Source: Toxorhynchites rutilus septentrionalis (Eukaryota; Arthropoda; Insecta; Diptera; Culicidae). From it: a stretch of 64,000 bases of DNA. The notes beneath the pieces are model-generated. The model was not told the origin of the DNA. It saw only the letters and a program-made list of their open reading frames with translations, and searched no databases. The position numbers were made by a program, and so were the translations under genes. The stretch is from assembly GCF_029784135.1 (NCBI RefSeq), contig NC_073745.1, positions 99,231,333-99,295,332 on the forward strand. The letters run 5' to 3'. This document shows, piece after piece, positions 41,108 to 52,739 of this stretch (position 1 is the stretch's first letter; the number at the start of each line of letters is the position of its first letter).

Positions 41108-43261
41108 CACTATGGTCCAGGAGGTGCATTTAAGTGGAAATTAGCATCTAGAGCTCGACAGTGATTCTCTAGACAAAAACTGTCTTCGACAAAGTTGTTA
41201 CATATAATAGAGCGCTCATTTTTATGTTATCAAAAATAGGGTGACAAAAATTGTCGATGAAATGAAAAATCTAACTTTCTTACCTTTATTGATAGAGGTA
41301 AACATAGTTCTACAATATTGTAGCCCTGGTTATTTTAAGTAACTTTGTGGAACAATATTTCTTTCTATCTCTTCAAATAACCGATATAGCGCTTTTTCTC
41401 TAGGTTGAGTTAGGGTTACCATGAAAAAAAAAGGTTTTTTTGCTCTAACTTTTATATGTAAAATTCTACATCAAAACTGTCTTCGAATGACTTTTAGAGC
41501 TTTCCAATCCACGCATTTTACGGTGCATAACTTGTATGTATCTTAATTCTACTCAAAGTTATTGATGTTTTTTCCCCGAAAGCACGACCTTTTCATTTGC
41601 TAGTCGCTCTTTTTGGGGCAAACATAAAAAAAATTATTGATGGCATTTTAAAGAGCACATTTGATTCTACATAAGGTGTAACTTCCAAAAGAGTGTTATT
41701 TTTTGTATTTGAGTAAATTAAATTTGAAATTATGAGTTTTTGCATATAAATGAACAAGTTGCAATTTTTAAATGCATATCGTAAGCGTAGATTTTAAAGC
41801 AGCGTCACTTTAGTTCAGTCTTATAGCCACTCAACATGGAGGTTCACATTTTTGTTTTTGTTTTCGGTGGACGAAGTATAGAAGACGTTATACAATTATT
41901 ACGAGAAAAATGCCAAGATATATGTTTTTTGAGTGCCAGAAAGTGCCTGAAATGCCAAATGCTGAGCCGAAGGATGAAGCGTAACCGTGTTCGGGAATTA
42001 CAGAAAAAATTTCTGCTGAAGAACTGGGCTTCGCAACAGCTTCGGATCCAGTATTATCTCTTAGTAATAGGCAAGCACCAAAGTATTCCGATCTTCTGAT
42101 TCCGGAAAATGCTAAGCATTTGATTTTGTGGTTTTTTATTTGTATGATTTTTATTTATTACTATGAATTTAATTTCCATTATAACAACTAAAACAGGTTA
42201 ATATGTACATACGGAAGATTATAAAAATAAATTTGAATAAAACAATAGGAACAACAAAAGTTTGGTAAAATAATGTCATCAATCAACTCATCGCCAGTAA
42301 AATATGTCAATATATTACTAAAAAATAAGCCCCGAGTAGTTCTTCATACGGTTTCTATTCAGGAAGCATTTGATAATTTGTGGGTCCCCGCTTTTCTTTT
42401 TATACAATAAATATATTTCATTGTAGAAAAAGAAAATAGTCAGAAATTTTTCTCGTAATAATTGTATAACGTCTTTTATATTTCGTCCACCGAAAAAGGA
42501 AATCAACAATGTGTCTTCTTTGAACCTCCATGTTGAGTGGCTATAAGACTGAACTGAAGTGATGCTGCTTTAAAGTCTACGCTTACTATATGCATTTAAA
42601 AATTGCAACTTGTTCATTTATATGCAAAAACTCATAATTTAAAATTTAATTTACTCAAATACATAAAATAACACTCTTTTGAAAGTTTCACCTTATGTAG
42701 AGTCAAATATGCTCTTTAAAATGCTATCAATAATTTTTTATTATGTTTGCCCCAAAAAGAACGACAAGCAAATGAAAAGGTCGTGTTTTCGGGGAAAAAA
42801 CATCAATAACTTTGAGTAGAATTAAGATACATACAAGTTATGCACCGTAAAATGCGTGGATTGGAAAGCTCTAAAGATCATTCAAAGACAGTTTTGATGT
42901 AGAATTTTACATATAAAAGTTAGAGCAAAAAAAACCTTTTTTCTCATGGTAACCCTAACTGAACCTAGAGAAAAAGCGTTATATCGGTTATTTGAAGAGA
43001 TAGAAAGAAATATTGTTCCACAAAGTTACTTAAAATAACCAGAGCTACAATATTGTCGAACTATGTTTACCTCTATCTATAAAGATAAGAAAGTTAGATT
43101 TTTTATTTCATCGTAAATTTTGGTCACCCTATTTTTGATAACATAAAAATAAGCGCTCTATTATATGTAACAACTTTGTCGAAGATAGTTTTTGTCTCTA
43201 GACATCACTGTTGAGCTCTAGATGCTAATTTCCACTTAAATGCACCTCCTGTACCATAGTG
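41108..43261. mobile_element. Transib-like inverted-repeat element, unit 3 (complete)
   Basis: 2154 bp with complete ends: CACTATGGTCCAGGAGGTGC at the left and GCACCTCCTGTACCATAGTG at the right, and ~800-bp arms. CATTG flanks both ends (41103-41107 and 43262-43266). Removing the element and one CATTG joins the P exon (AAFQVI then GLEMEKN). A CACWRTG end and a 5-bp duplication are hallmarks of Transib and its RAG-related kin. It encodes no recognisable transposase, so it would be non-autonomous. Confidence 0.75.
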
Positions 43262-43266
43262 CATTG

Positions 43267-43440
43267 GATTAGAAATGGAAAAAAATCTTTGTTTCAAATC
43301 TAGGGGTTAATGTGGTGTCCACCATTGTAAATTGAGTTCTTGAAGCTTATCCGAACTTCGATTATACTATAGTCAAAACCTTTATTAAAATAAGAACAAT
43401 CGCTAGACTACGCTATTGCAATCTTCAATTGCAATATTAT
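43267..43440 (+). pseudogene. P-element transposase C-terminal end
   Basis: After the inverted-repeat element the P coding sequence resumes (GLEMEKNLCFKS) and, after stops, reads AYPNFDYTIVKTFIKIRTIA then RLRYCNLQLQ. That fits the C-terminal F/TRTxxRxRyxN block of P transposases. The mariner at 43446 follows directly. I did not find P terminal inverted repeats on either side. Confidence 0.6.
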
Positions 43441-43445
43441 ATATA

Positions 43446-44646
43446 TTAGGCTGTCAAAAAATTCCTGCGGCATTTTTTTTGAATTTTCATTTGTTCATAA
43501 AATTAGTTACAATCATCTGTTTTAAGTCAAATATGCGCCGTTTTGTTCGATTACTTGTTCCCAACGAGATGCCAACTTCATAATATCCCTGTTATAACTT
43601 CTGACTACCTAGCTCGTTCGCCATGGACAAAAACAGTTGGTAGTTACTTGGCGCAAGGTCCGGACTATACGGCGGATGCAAAAGAACCTCCCATCCGAGA
43701 TCTCGGAGCTTCTAGCGCGTCACCAAAGAAGTGTGTGGCCTGGCGTTGCCCTGATGGAAGACAATGCGGCCTCTGTTTATCAAAGATGGCCTCTTCTTCA
43801 TGAGTGCTACCTTCAAGCGGTCCAGTTGTTGGCAGTACAGGTCCGAATTGAGCGTTTGGCCATAGGGAAGCAGCTCATAATAGATTATTCCTTGACAATC
43901 CCACCAAACCCACAGCAGAACCTTCCTGGCCGTTAATGAGGGCTTGGCCACCGTCTGAGCCGCTTCAGCGGGTTTCGACCACGACCGTTTGCGCTTCACG
44001 TTGTCGTAAGTGACCCAATTTTCATCGCCAGTCACCATCCGCTTCAGAAACGGGTCGATTTTGTTGCGATTCAGCAGCGGTCAAAGATGTTTTTTTGCGT
44101 CAACGTGTGTGGCACCCATACATCGAGCTTCTTTGTGAATCCAAGCTTCTTCAAATGGTTAATAACAGTTTGATGACTTATCCCCAGCTCTTGGCCGATG
44201 CTACGGCTGCTACTATGCCGGTCTTTCTCGGCTAATTCAGCGATTTTGTCGCAATTTTCGACGACAGGCCTTCCGGAGCGTGGCGCATCTTCGACGACCT
44301 CTACACCAGAACGAAAACGTTGAAACCATCGTTGTGCGGTGGAAATGGAAACTGTATCGGGTCCATAAACTGCACAAATTTTATTGGCAGCTTGAGATAC
44401 ATTTTTGCCTTTGTCATAGTAGTACTGTAAAATATGTCGGTTTTTCTCTATATTTTGCTCCATATTTGCGACACTATAACTCACGAACGAATTAACCAAA
44501 CAAAACACTGTCAAGGACTATATTATAGCACGCAAAAATACCTTTCCAACAAGCTATAGTATGACTCGATACAATGAATATAACTAGAACTACGTGCTTA
44601 CAACGACACCTCGCGGAAATACCGCAGGACTTTTTTGACAGCTTAA
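43446..44646 (-). mobile_element. mariner element, copy 2
   Basis: 1201 bp on the minus strand, flanked by TA. Ends TTAGGCTGTCAAAAAATTCC and CAGGACTTTTTTGACAGCTT (then AA). Same family as 16289-17564, with internal deletions of about 20 and 75 bp. Confidence 0.92.
43560..44481 (-). pseudogene. mariner transposase, copy 2 (broken)
   Basis: Starts MEQNIEKNRHILQYYYDKGK at 44463 (the ORF opens at 44514) and is open through VVENCDKIAEL, where copy 1 has a stop, to TQKNIFDRC. A ~20-bp deletion then shifts the frame before MVTGDENWVTYD. As in copy 1, the second catalytic Asp is Gly (HQGNARPHTS), and a TAG follows SLVTR. A ~75-bp deletion removes the region around KEACENWLSEF. The inverse-strand ORFs here are shadows. 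Confidence 0.9.
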
Positions 44647-45943
44647 TATTATAGATAATACAATTTAAAAAACAACGAACAAATTTTTATATTATCCTAG
44701 TAAAGCATATCATCACATTGTTTTATTCATGTCCACCACTCCACAATCTCTAACTCCAACTTATTGAAGACAAATTAGACATATGTAATTATTTTCGACC
44801 ATTGGCTTCTCTTACAGTGTGTACGATGTACATGGTCCATTGCAAGGATGTTTCTTCACATCAATACACTTCTAAATTCTCTTCTTATAACTGCATACTT
44901 CCTCTCTCTTTAATGGCAAATATTATTGAAATTTCATCAATCTCACATTGAAATAGAAAAAGGTGTGAGGCTCATATATAATCGATTTTCAAAATTGGGC
45001 ATCGATTACTCCAGTCCTATGAAACACACATGAGCTACTGCGAAAACCTCTAGCGGCTCTACAATATAAAAAAAACAATTAATAACTTGTCTCAAATATT
45101 CTATTTTCACTTACCATATGTGTAATTGAAACAACGATTTGCATTGCTGTTAGGGCTGACGACGTAGAGCAGCAAACACTTCATACAGTGGGATACAAAT
45201 CATTTCACCCACGCAATTCAAAAACGAACTGGCAGCGAGCTCATTTGCAAGACATTTGCACGCGCAATCGATTTTTTAAAAATACTGCTTCAATTTCTCC
45301 GGCCCGATGAAACACACCTGAGTTCCAAACTACTACGAAAACCTTTAGCGGTTCTAGAAACAAAACGACAATTAATAGCTTGCGGTACAAATATTCCTTT
45401 CTTATTTACCATATGCAGAATTGCAACAATCATATGCATGATTTCTAGCTTCCTTTCCGCGTTTGTTTTGCATAATTGTTTCGCTTCCTTTCCTCGTTCA
45501 TGGCGCAGACCCGTCGATTGATGACAGCCAAATAGCTCTTGGTTTTTAAAAACGTTTGGCCGCTGTCAACCCGAACTCGAGTAATGCAGAGGATAGTATT
45601 GTGCGTCTATTCCCTAACTGGACACGACGATTAGAAATAGTCGCACTTCAAACGGTCGTTAGAATAGGTTAGAATAGTCGCGTTTGCATTTGACAGATAA
45701 ATCTGTCATAAGTGACAAATCATATTATCGTGTTTGCTCATGTTTTTGCAAGCAAGTATTTTCGACAAATTAAATGATTGATAACAGCACGCAAAATCCA
45801 ATTCTTAAAAACGTTCAGCATCGTCGGGCTAATATAAACACAAAATATCATTGTCCATACGGCTACTACTTCCTGGGATTATCACGATTATCACACAAAG
45901 TGTAAATCAACCATTAGTTTCTAGAACGAATTTTATGAACGAG
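44647..45943. repeat. Non-coding interval with a diverged direct repeat
   Basis: Two diverged copies of a ~190-bp sequence lie at about 44985-45170 and 45265-45455, sharing ATGAAACACAC, GAAAACCT.TAGCGG.TCTA, AATTAATA.CTTG and TTACCATATG. No gene is recognised. Target site of LINE-2 is at the right end. Confidence 0.5.
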
Positions 45944-45954
45944 AAGATATAGGG
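45944..45954. repeat. LINE-2 target-site duplication, 5' copy
   Basis: AAGATATAGGG, repeated at 52294-52304. Confidence 0.75.
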
Positions 45955-46732
45955 TCAGCTCGCGCAAGGCGCTTATATCAATGTATAACAGGTGAAGCAA
46001 CATCATCACTTCAACAAGAAGGTGATTACGGTTTGTGGAGCGGGGGTTGTTTGTTTTGTTATTGCTAGGATACGCCATTTTTGCATTTTCACATGCGAGA
46101 GTAGTGGAAATGAGAATGAAATTCTACAAAACATCCCTTCTTTTTCACATAAATTCGCGAAAGCCGAACATAGTAGGCATCGTTCGAATAAGCGTCGCAG
46201 CAGTTTGTAGAGAGCCGCCTGCAGCGTTCTGATGCTGTTTGTAAATAATACCGACAGCAATTCCAATATGGCTGAAAGAGCATTTCATATGATTGTTTCA
46301 CCTGGTATATATAGAGGCGCCTTGAGCTCGCGCAGTCCGAAGACATCGGTCGCAAATTTGTTCGCGTCTATTGTAGAGTGAAGATTATACCGTTATCAGT
46401 TCGTGGCTGGTGAAGTTATTTCGCCCTAACGGGGTTCTCTTTATTGCGCGAGTGAGGAGAGCAGCAATCACTACCAGCGTGAGGAAGAAGTCCTCCACGG
46501 CGGACGCGGTGCGTGTGCCGTATCATCGCTGTGTGTGCTTTAGCATCGTCATCGATTCCATCATCGTGTTGTGGTGCGATATACCGTTGCATCTGTGCCG
46601 AGCGATTGCCACGCGGTTCGATTGGGACACCGTTTCATTTCATTCGCATTGGTGTGCGATTTAGGTATAATATATATTAGGTTTAGAAATACAGAAAAAA
46701 AATAAAAATTATATTATTTTATATCTGCCGTA

Positions 46733-48303
46733 ATGGCAGAAGGTCATGTTGACATGGAGATTGAAACTACTGTTTCCTCCTCACTAGCTACAACGGGGGC
46801 TGGGAAGTCGCTTAAACGCGTTCCCCCCTCAGAAGATGTCTCTTCAGAGAAAAAGGTAATCTACCTTAACAAGCCCCCCTCAAGAAAATTGACAAACTTT
46901 TCCTCTTCGCCCCCTCAATCTCCCGCTCCAGCTTCCGCTCTACTACCGAACTTGCCTCCCAGCCCTACTGATCCCGCTCCCGTTCAACAATCGACCTCGT
47001 CCTCCCCCTCAGTTGTTTCCTCTCCTCGTGTCAAGGTCTATCCAGACGATGCACTTGGAGCTGGTCTATGGGTTGTTTTTTTCCGGCCTAAACCAAAAGG
47101 AAAGTCAATTAATGTCATTCAGGTTTCGAAAGATCTGGCAAGATTATATTCCTCCGTGGTCGAAATCTCTAAGGTTAGACCGAACAAACTGCGTGTTGTC
47201 GTGAGTGATCGGAAACACGCGAATGCAATTGTGATCGACGAGAGATTCTCCCTAGAGTATCGCGTCTACGTGCCCTCCCATGACGTAGAAATCTCGGGGG
47301 TAGTAACTGAAACTGGTCTGACGTGCGAAATGATAAAAGAAGGAGTTGGTAAATTTAAAAGACTCCCGTTGGTGGGTGTTAAAATTTTGGACAGCCGCCA
47401 ACTAGGAAAAGTATCCCAAGAAGAGGGAAAAACTAAATTCACGCCGTCAGACTCGTTTCGAGTAACTTTTGCTGGTTCCGCTCTACCTGACTACGTCATG
47501 GTGGGCAAATTGAGATTGCCTGTGCGACTCTTCGTGCCAAAGCCCATGACTTGCCAAAAATGCAAGTCAGATGGTCACACTTCAGATTATTGTGCCAACA
47601 AGGAGCGCTGTGCCACTTGCGGAGAGCAACATGAGGGGAAATCCTGCAGTGCGACTGAGCATAAATGTCCATATTGCGGGGGATCCCCACACGAGCTCTC
47701 AGTTTGTGAAACTTACAAGAGTCGCTGGGAGAAACAGAAGCGCTCTTTGAAGGAACGCTCGAAACGCACTTTTGCGGATATTTTGAAGGGCGCTTCTCCA
47801 ATGGCCCAACAACAACAACTAATCAACACACAAAATGTCTTCGCCACGTTGCCCGTTGACGAAATAGAAGCGGACACAGCTAACGGGGGCACACCGAACG
47901 GATTTTCCAAGGGAATCCCCGGCGCAAAAATGTGACCACTCCCAAAGTTCAAGGACAAGCCCCTCCGGTGATACCCCCTGTTAGCATGCCTAAAAAATCG
48001 AGTGCAGCGGACAAGCAAAATCAGGTTCCTCCTGGTTTCCGTGGGAATAGTTCACCTTCGAACGACCCAGCACTCGATGGGACATCAAAAACCCCAACTG
48101 TCCCTATTTTTCCGTCCAGCTCAACTTCCCAATCGGGATTTATAAAGTTGTGTGACCTTTTGGATCAAATCTTCAAGTGTTTTAACGTTTCCGACTCCAT
48201 CAGAACCATTGTCATTTCAATGCTTCCAGTATTAAAGACAATTTTGCAACAATTGATGCAAACATGGCCCCTCCTTGCAATGATTATCTCTCTTGATGTC
48301 TAA
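46733..48303 (+). pseudogene. LINE-2 ORF1 (zinc-knuckle RNA-binding protein), one frameshift
   Basis: The frame from 46733 is open for 400 codons: a Ser/Pro-rich N-terminus, then CQKCKSDGHTSDYC, CATCGEQHEGKSC and CPYCGGSPHELSVC at about residues 274-328. A shift in the A-run near 47927 ends it at 47937. The continuation (VTTPKVQGQAPPVIPP ... FNVSDSIRTIVISMLPVLKT) is open in the next frame to 48303 and matches the hydrophobic end of I-type ORF1. The single homopolymer break could be a base-calling error. ORF2 starts inside its last codons. Confidence 0.8.
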
Positions 48304-51300
48304 TTTAAATAGAGAGGTCGGAGATATCACTGTTTTACAGTGGAATTGTCGTAGTCTTATCCCTAAATTGGATACATTCAAATTGTTAATTCATAAGTTC
48401 AATTGTGATGTTTTTGCTCTGTCCGAAACTTGGCTTTCTTCGCGAGATGATCTCTCTTTCCACGATTTTAATATCATACGCTTGGACCGTGATGACAGAT
48501 ACGGAGGGGTGCTATTGGGTATCAATAAGTGCCACTCATTTTTTCGAATTGACCTTCCACCTATTGGAGGGATCGAAGCTGTTGCTTGTCATGCAAACAT
48601 CAGAGGCAAAGACCTCTGTATTGTCAGCTTGTATTGGCCTCCGAGAGCTGCGGTTAACCGCAATCAACTTGTTGACATGTGCTCACTCCTTTCTGAGCCA
48701 CGATTGATCTTGGGAGACTTCAACTCTCACGGAACTGCCTGGGGGGAACAGTAAGACGACAATCGTTCATTGTTGATATATGACCTTTGTAACAGCTTCA
48801 ATATGACCGTTTTGAACACTGGGGAAACAACACGTGTACCTAAACCTCCTGCTAACCCATGTGCTCTTGACCTCTCGCTTTGCTCGAATACACTATCGTT
48901 AGATTGCAAGTGGAATGTAATCCAGGATCCCAACGGCAGTGACCACTTGCCAATCAAAATTTCCATCACCATTGGTTCGAATTCTTCTGAATCTATAAAC
49001 ATGGCATATGACCTCACAAGACACATTGACTGGAAAAAATATGCGGACGCAATTGCTCTAGCCATCAATTCCAGAGATGGTTTGCCTCCATTGGAGGAGT
49101 ATAACTTCCTTTCTCGTTTGATATATGACAGTGCGGTTCGCGCTCAAACGAAACCCATCCCAGGCTCCACTTTTCGTCAAAGGCCTCCCAATCCATGGTG
49201 GGATAGCCAATGTTCCAAGCTTTATCAGGATAAATCGAACGCATTTAAAGTTTTTCGGAAACGTGGAACCATTGAGAATTTTCAAACGTATTTGGACCTT
49301 GAAAATCAATTTAAAAACTTGATCAAAGTGAAAAAACGTGCTTATTGGCGAAATTTCGTGGGAGGTTTGTCACGAGAAACGTCAATGAAAAAATTATGGA
49401 AAGTGGCTCGAAACATGAGAAATCGCTCTTCATCGAATGAAAGCGAAGAATATTCACATCGATGGATTTTTAATTTTGCACGGAAGATTTGTCCCGATTC
49501 CGTTCCTGTGTAAAAAATTGTTCGAGATATACCACTAGATAGATGCGATCTTGATTCCGAGTTTTCGATGGTAGAATTCTCTCTTGCTCTCCTTTCTTGT
49601 AACAATTCGGCTCCAGGAACGGATAGAATTAAGTTCAACTTGTTAAAAAACCTCCCTGATGTGGCGAAACATCGCTTGTTGAATTTATTCAATCGGTTTC
49701 TGGAGCATAATATTGTTCCAGATGATTGGAGACAAGTGCGAATTATAGCTATTCAAAAACCCGGAAAACCCGCGTCCGACTTCAATTCGTACCGCCCAAT
49801 AGCAATGCTGTCTTGTATACGGAAATTGTTGGAGAAAATGATCTTGTTTCGCCTTGATCGTTGGGTTGAAACGAATGGCTTATTCTCAGATACACAATAT
49901 GGGTTCCGCAGGGGCAAGGGGACGAATGATTGTCTTGCGTTGCTTTCTTCAGAAATTCAAATGGCTTACGCCGAAAAAAAACAAATGGCTTCAATATTCT
50001 TGGACATAAAAGGGGCCTTTGATTCTGTTTCAATAGAGGTTTTGTCAGACAAATTACACTCTCGGGGTCTGCCGCCTCTGTTGAATAATATGTTATATAA
50101 CTTGCTTTGTGAGAAACAGTTGAACTTTTCTCACGGGGATTCGACAGTAAATCGGGTCTCCTACATGGGCCTCCCCCAGGGCTCATGTTTAAGCCCCCTT
50201 TTGTACAACTTCTATGTAAGCGACATCGACAATTGTCTTACACAAAATTGCAGCCTAAGACAACTTGCAGATGACGGAGTGGTGTCTGTCGTAGGATCAA
50301 ACGAATCCGACCTGCAAGGACCCTTACAAGATACTTTGAACAATTTTTCAACCTGGGCCATTGGGCTAGGGATCGAATTCTCCACGGAGAAAACAGAGAT
50401 GGTGGTTTTTTCTAGGAAGCATAGACCAGCAAAACCAAAGCTTCAACTTTTGGGTAAACCGATCACTCATGCTATGTCATTCAAGTATCTTGGGGTCTGG
50501 TTCGACTCCAAATGTACTTGGGGGGCCCATATTAGGTATCTGAGTAAAAAATGCCAACAAAGAATAAACTTTCTCCGTACAATCACCGGCACATGGTGGG
50601 GAGCCCATCCCGAAGATCTTATAATGTTGTATCGAACAACTATTCTCTCAGTGATGGAGTATGGCAGTTTCTGTTTTCAATCAGCTGCCAAAACACATCT
50701 CATTAAACTCGAGCGAATTCAGTATCTTTGTCTCCGTATTGCGTTGGGATGTATGCCCTCAACGCATACTATGAGTCTCGAGGTTTTGGCAGGCCTACTC
50801 CCACTAAAAGATCGCTTCAATTTATTAGCAGCTTATCGAGCTAAATTTTCATTCAGGATTCATGAGCTCATATCATGAATTCATCTCCATGCAGGTTGAT
50901 CCTTCTTCGTATACTCCCAACCGTGTTTGTTTTCCTGACTACATCAATTCCTCTGTACATTTTGATCTGTTCATGAAGGAGAAAATCCATGGAATTCCAG
51001 ATTATCATCGATCGGGGATCGTTACTACGATCTTCAATGCAAAGTATGGGCGTGTCAATTGTAATAATATGTACTTTACTGATGGGTCCTCTATGAATGA
51101 GTCCACAGGATTTGGAGTGTTCAACGAAATTTTTAGCACCTCCCACAGTCTTCAGAATCCTTGCTCTGTGTATATTGCTGAATTGGCAGCAATACATTGG
51201 GCGCTGGACAGCGTCGCCTCACGACCTGTTGAACACTATTACATTGTAACGGATAGTCTTAGTTCTGTCGAAGCTATCCGTTCAGTGAGGCCGGAAAAGC

Positions 51301-51920
51301 ACTCGCCGTACTTCCTTGAGAGAATACGAGAAAATTTGAGTGCTTTAACCAGACGCTGTTATGTCATTACCTTTGTCTGGGTCCCTTCACATTGCTCAAT
51401 TCCGGGTAATGAGAGGGCTGACTCATTAGCAAAGGTAAGTGCAATTGAAGGCGATATTTATCAGCGTCAAATCGCTTTCAATGAATTTTATTCTTTAGTC
51501 CGTAAAAATACCATCGCTAACTGGCAACGTAAGTGGAACAAAGATGAATTGGGTCGGTGGCTTCACTCGATTATCCCTAAGGTTAGCCTCAAACCATGGT
51601 TCAAAAGTCTGGACTTAAGTCGGGACTTTATTCGCACCTTCTCCCGACTCATGTCCAATCACTGTTCGTTAGACGCGCTACTCTTTCGTTTTAATCTTGC
51701 CGATGGCAATATCTGTGCTTGTGACCAAGGTTACCACGACATCGAACACGTTGTTTGGTCGTGTGAGGAGTATCTTGGTGCCAGATCGAATTTAGAAAAC
51801 TCTCTTCGGGCTAGAGGAAGGCAGCCCAATGTGCCGGTGAGAGATGTGTTGGCTCGGTTAGACCTTGATTACATGTCCCAAATATATGTCTTCCTAAAAG
51901 CTATCGATCTTCGTGTGTGA
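48293..51920 (+). pseudogene. LINE-2 ORF2: endonuclease, RT and RNase H, broken
   Basis: Endonuclease from 48293: TVLQWNCRSLIPK, ALSETWLS, LILGDFNSHGTAWGE, then TAA at 48752, and NGSDHLPIKI after it. A second TAA follows SVPV near 49511. The RT (49568-50878) has RPIAMLSCIRKLLEKM, GFRRGKGTND, IFLDIKGAFDSV, GLPQGSCLSPLLY and LADDGVVSV. A one-base shift near 50870 precedes the last frame (50862-51920): RNase H with FTDGSS, AELAAIHWAL, VTDSLSSVEA and WVPSHCSIPGNERADSLA, then a CxC..H..C motif (CACDQGYHDIEHVVWSC). The proteins would nick and reverse-transcribe at the target. Confidence 0.88.
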
Positions 51921-52293
51921 TTGTCCTTATATACTTATATTCTCCTTTTCCTTTTCCTTCGCGAGAAATCAAATCCCTTCTTACTAACAATAGAATAAGG
52001 TGAAATGTAAATACATGTTAGATATAAGATAGGCTTAAGAATTGAGTATGATGAATGTGAGTGCGAATGTGAGTGTGAACATTGTCAACATATCCTTATA
52101 TCCCATCCTTTTCCTGAAACAAAATGTCACCCTTCTAAACTCGAGCAAGCCGCGAGTAATCGGTTCTCTACTTCATTAACATTAGAATTAATAAAAAATG
52201 TTTATGTATACTTGTAACTATACAGATAGGAGTTTGGCTCCTTTAAACTTAAGTAACTGAGCCTGTAAAAATAAACGATTTAATAAAAAAAAA

Positions 52294-52304
52294 AAGATAT
52301 AGGG
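52294..52304. repeat. LINE-2 target-site duplication, 3' copy
   Basis: AAGATATAGGG, identical to 45944-45954. Confidence 0.75.
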
Positions 52305-52739
52305 CCCTATTACAATCACTATCACTATCACACCGAGTAAAATCTGGAATTATAGAAATCGAGGAAAACAGCTCGATTCGTGACTCTGCTCGAATGTCAG
52401 TGGCAGTAATGAAATATTTTGAAACGAGTTTGAAATGTTTCCAAAGCACTATAGAAAGGATGCCAAATCTTTTTTTGAGACATCGGCTATGAAAATTATA
52501 AATATCTATATTTCCAAAAGTGTTAATATGGTTATGTTTTGGAGAAAACTGATATTCCCTCTACGAATGAAGCTTAATGGGTGTAATGCATGCATGGATG
52601 TGTAATAAAATCGACTTCATGGAACAATTTGCTTTACAAAAAATATAATTATTAGAAAATGAAATGAATTCCGTAAAGAGTCACGCATGAATTCCACTTT
52701 TTTTAGCAAAACAATTTTTTTGCATGTAATTTTCTTTTA
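52305..52739. other. Unassigned AT-rich interval
   Basis: No ORF with a recognisable motif and no clear repeat. Confidence 0.35.

Larger units (their letters stand above)
38974..43266 (+). repeat. Tandem unit 3 of the P-element triplication
   Basis: Starts with the same element-B tail and ends with the only complete right TIR of the inverted-repeat element (43261) and its target duplication. It differs from units 1 and 2 by a C-to-T change making TGA at 40312, one substitution near 41780 and homopolymer lengths. Confidence 0.9.
45955..52293 (+). mobile_element. LINE-2: full-length I-type non-LTR retrotransposon
   Basis: 6.3 kb, flanked by AAGATATAGGG. A ~780-bp 5' UTR precedes ORF1 with three zinc knuckles and ORF2 with endonuclease, RT and RNase H, then a 3' UTR ending TTTAATAAAAAAAAAAA. 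RNase H after RT and the CCHC ORF1 place it in the I group. A truncated relative is at 59165-60530, and tiny pieces at 13788 and 24505. ORF2 has two stops and a frameshift, so this copy is inactive as read. Confidence 0.9.
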
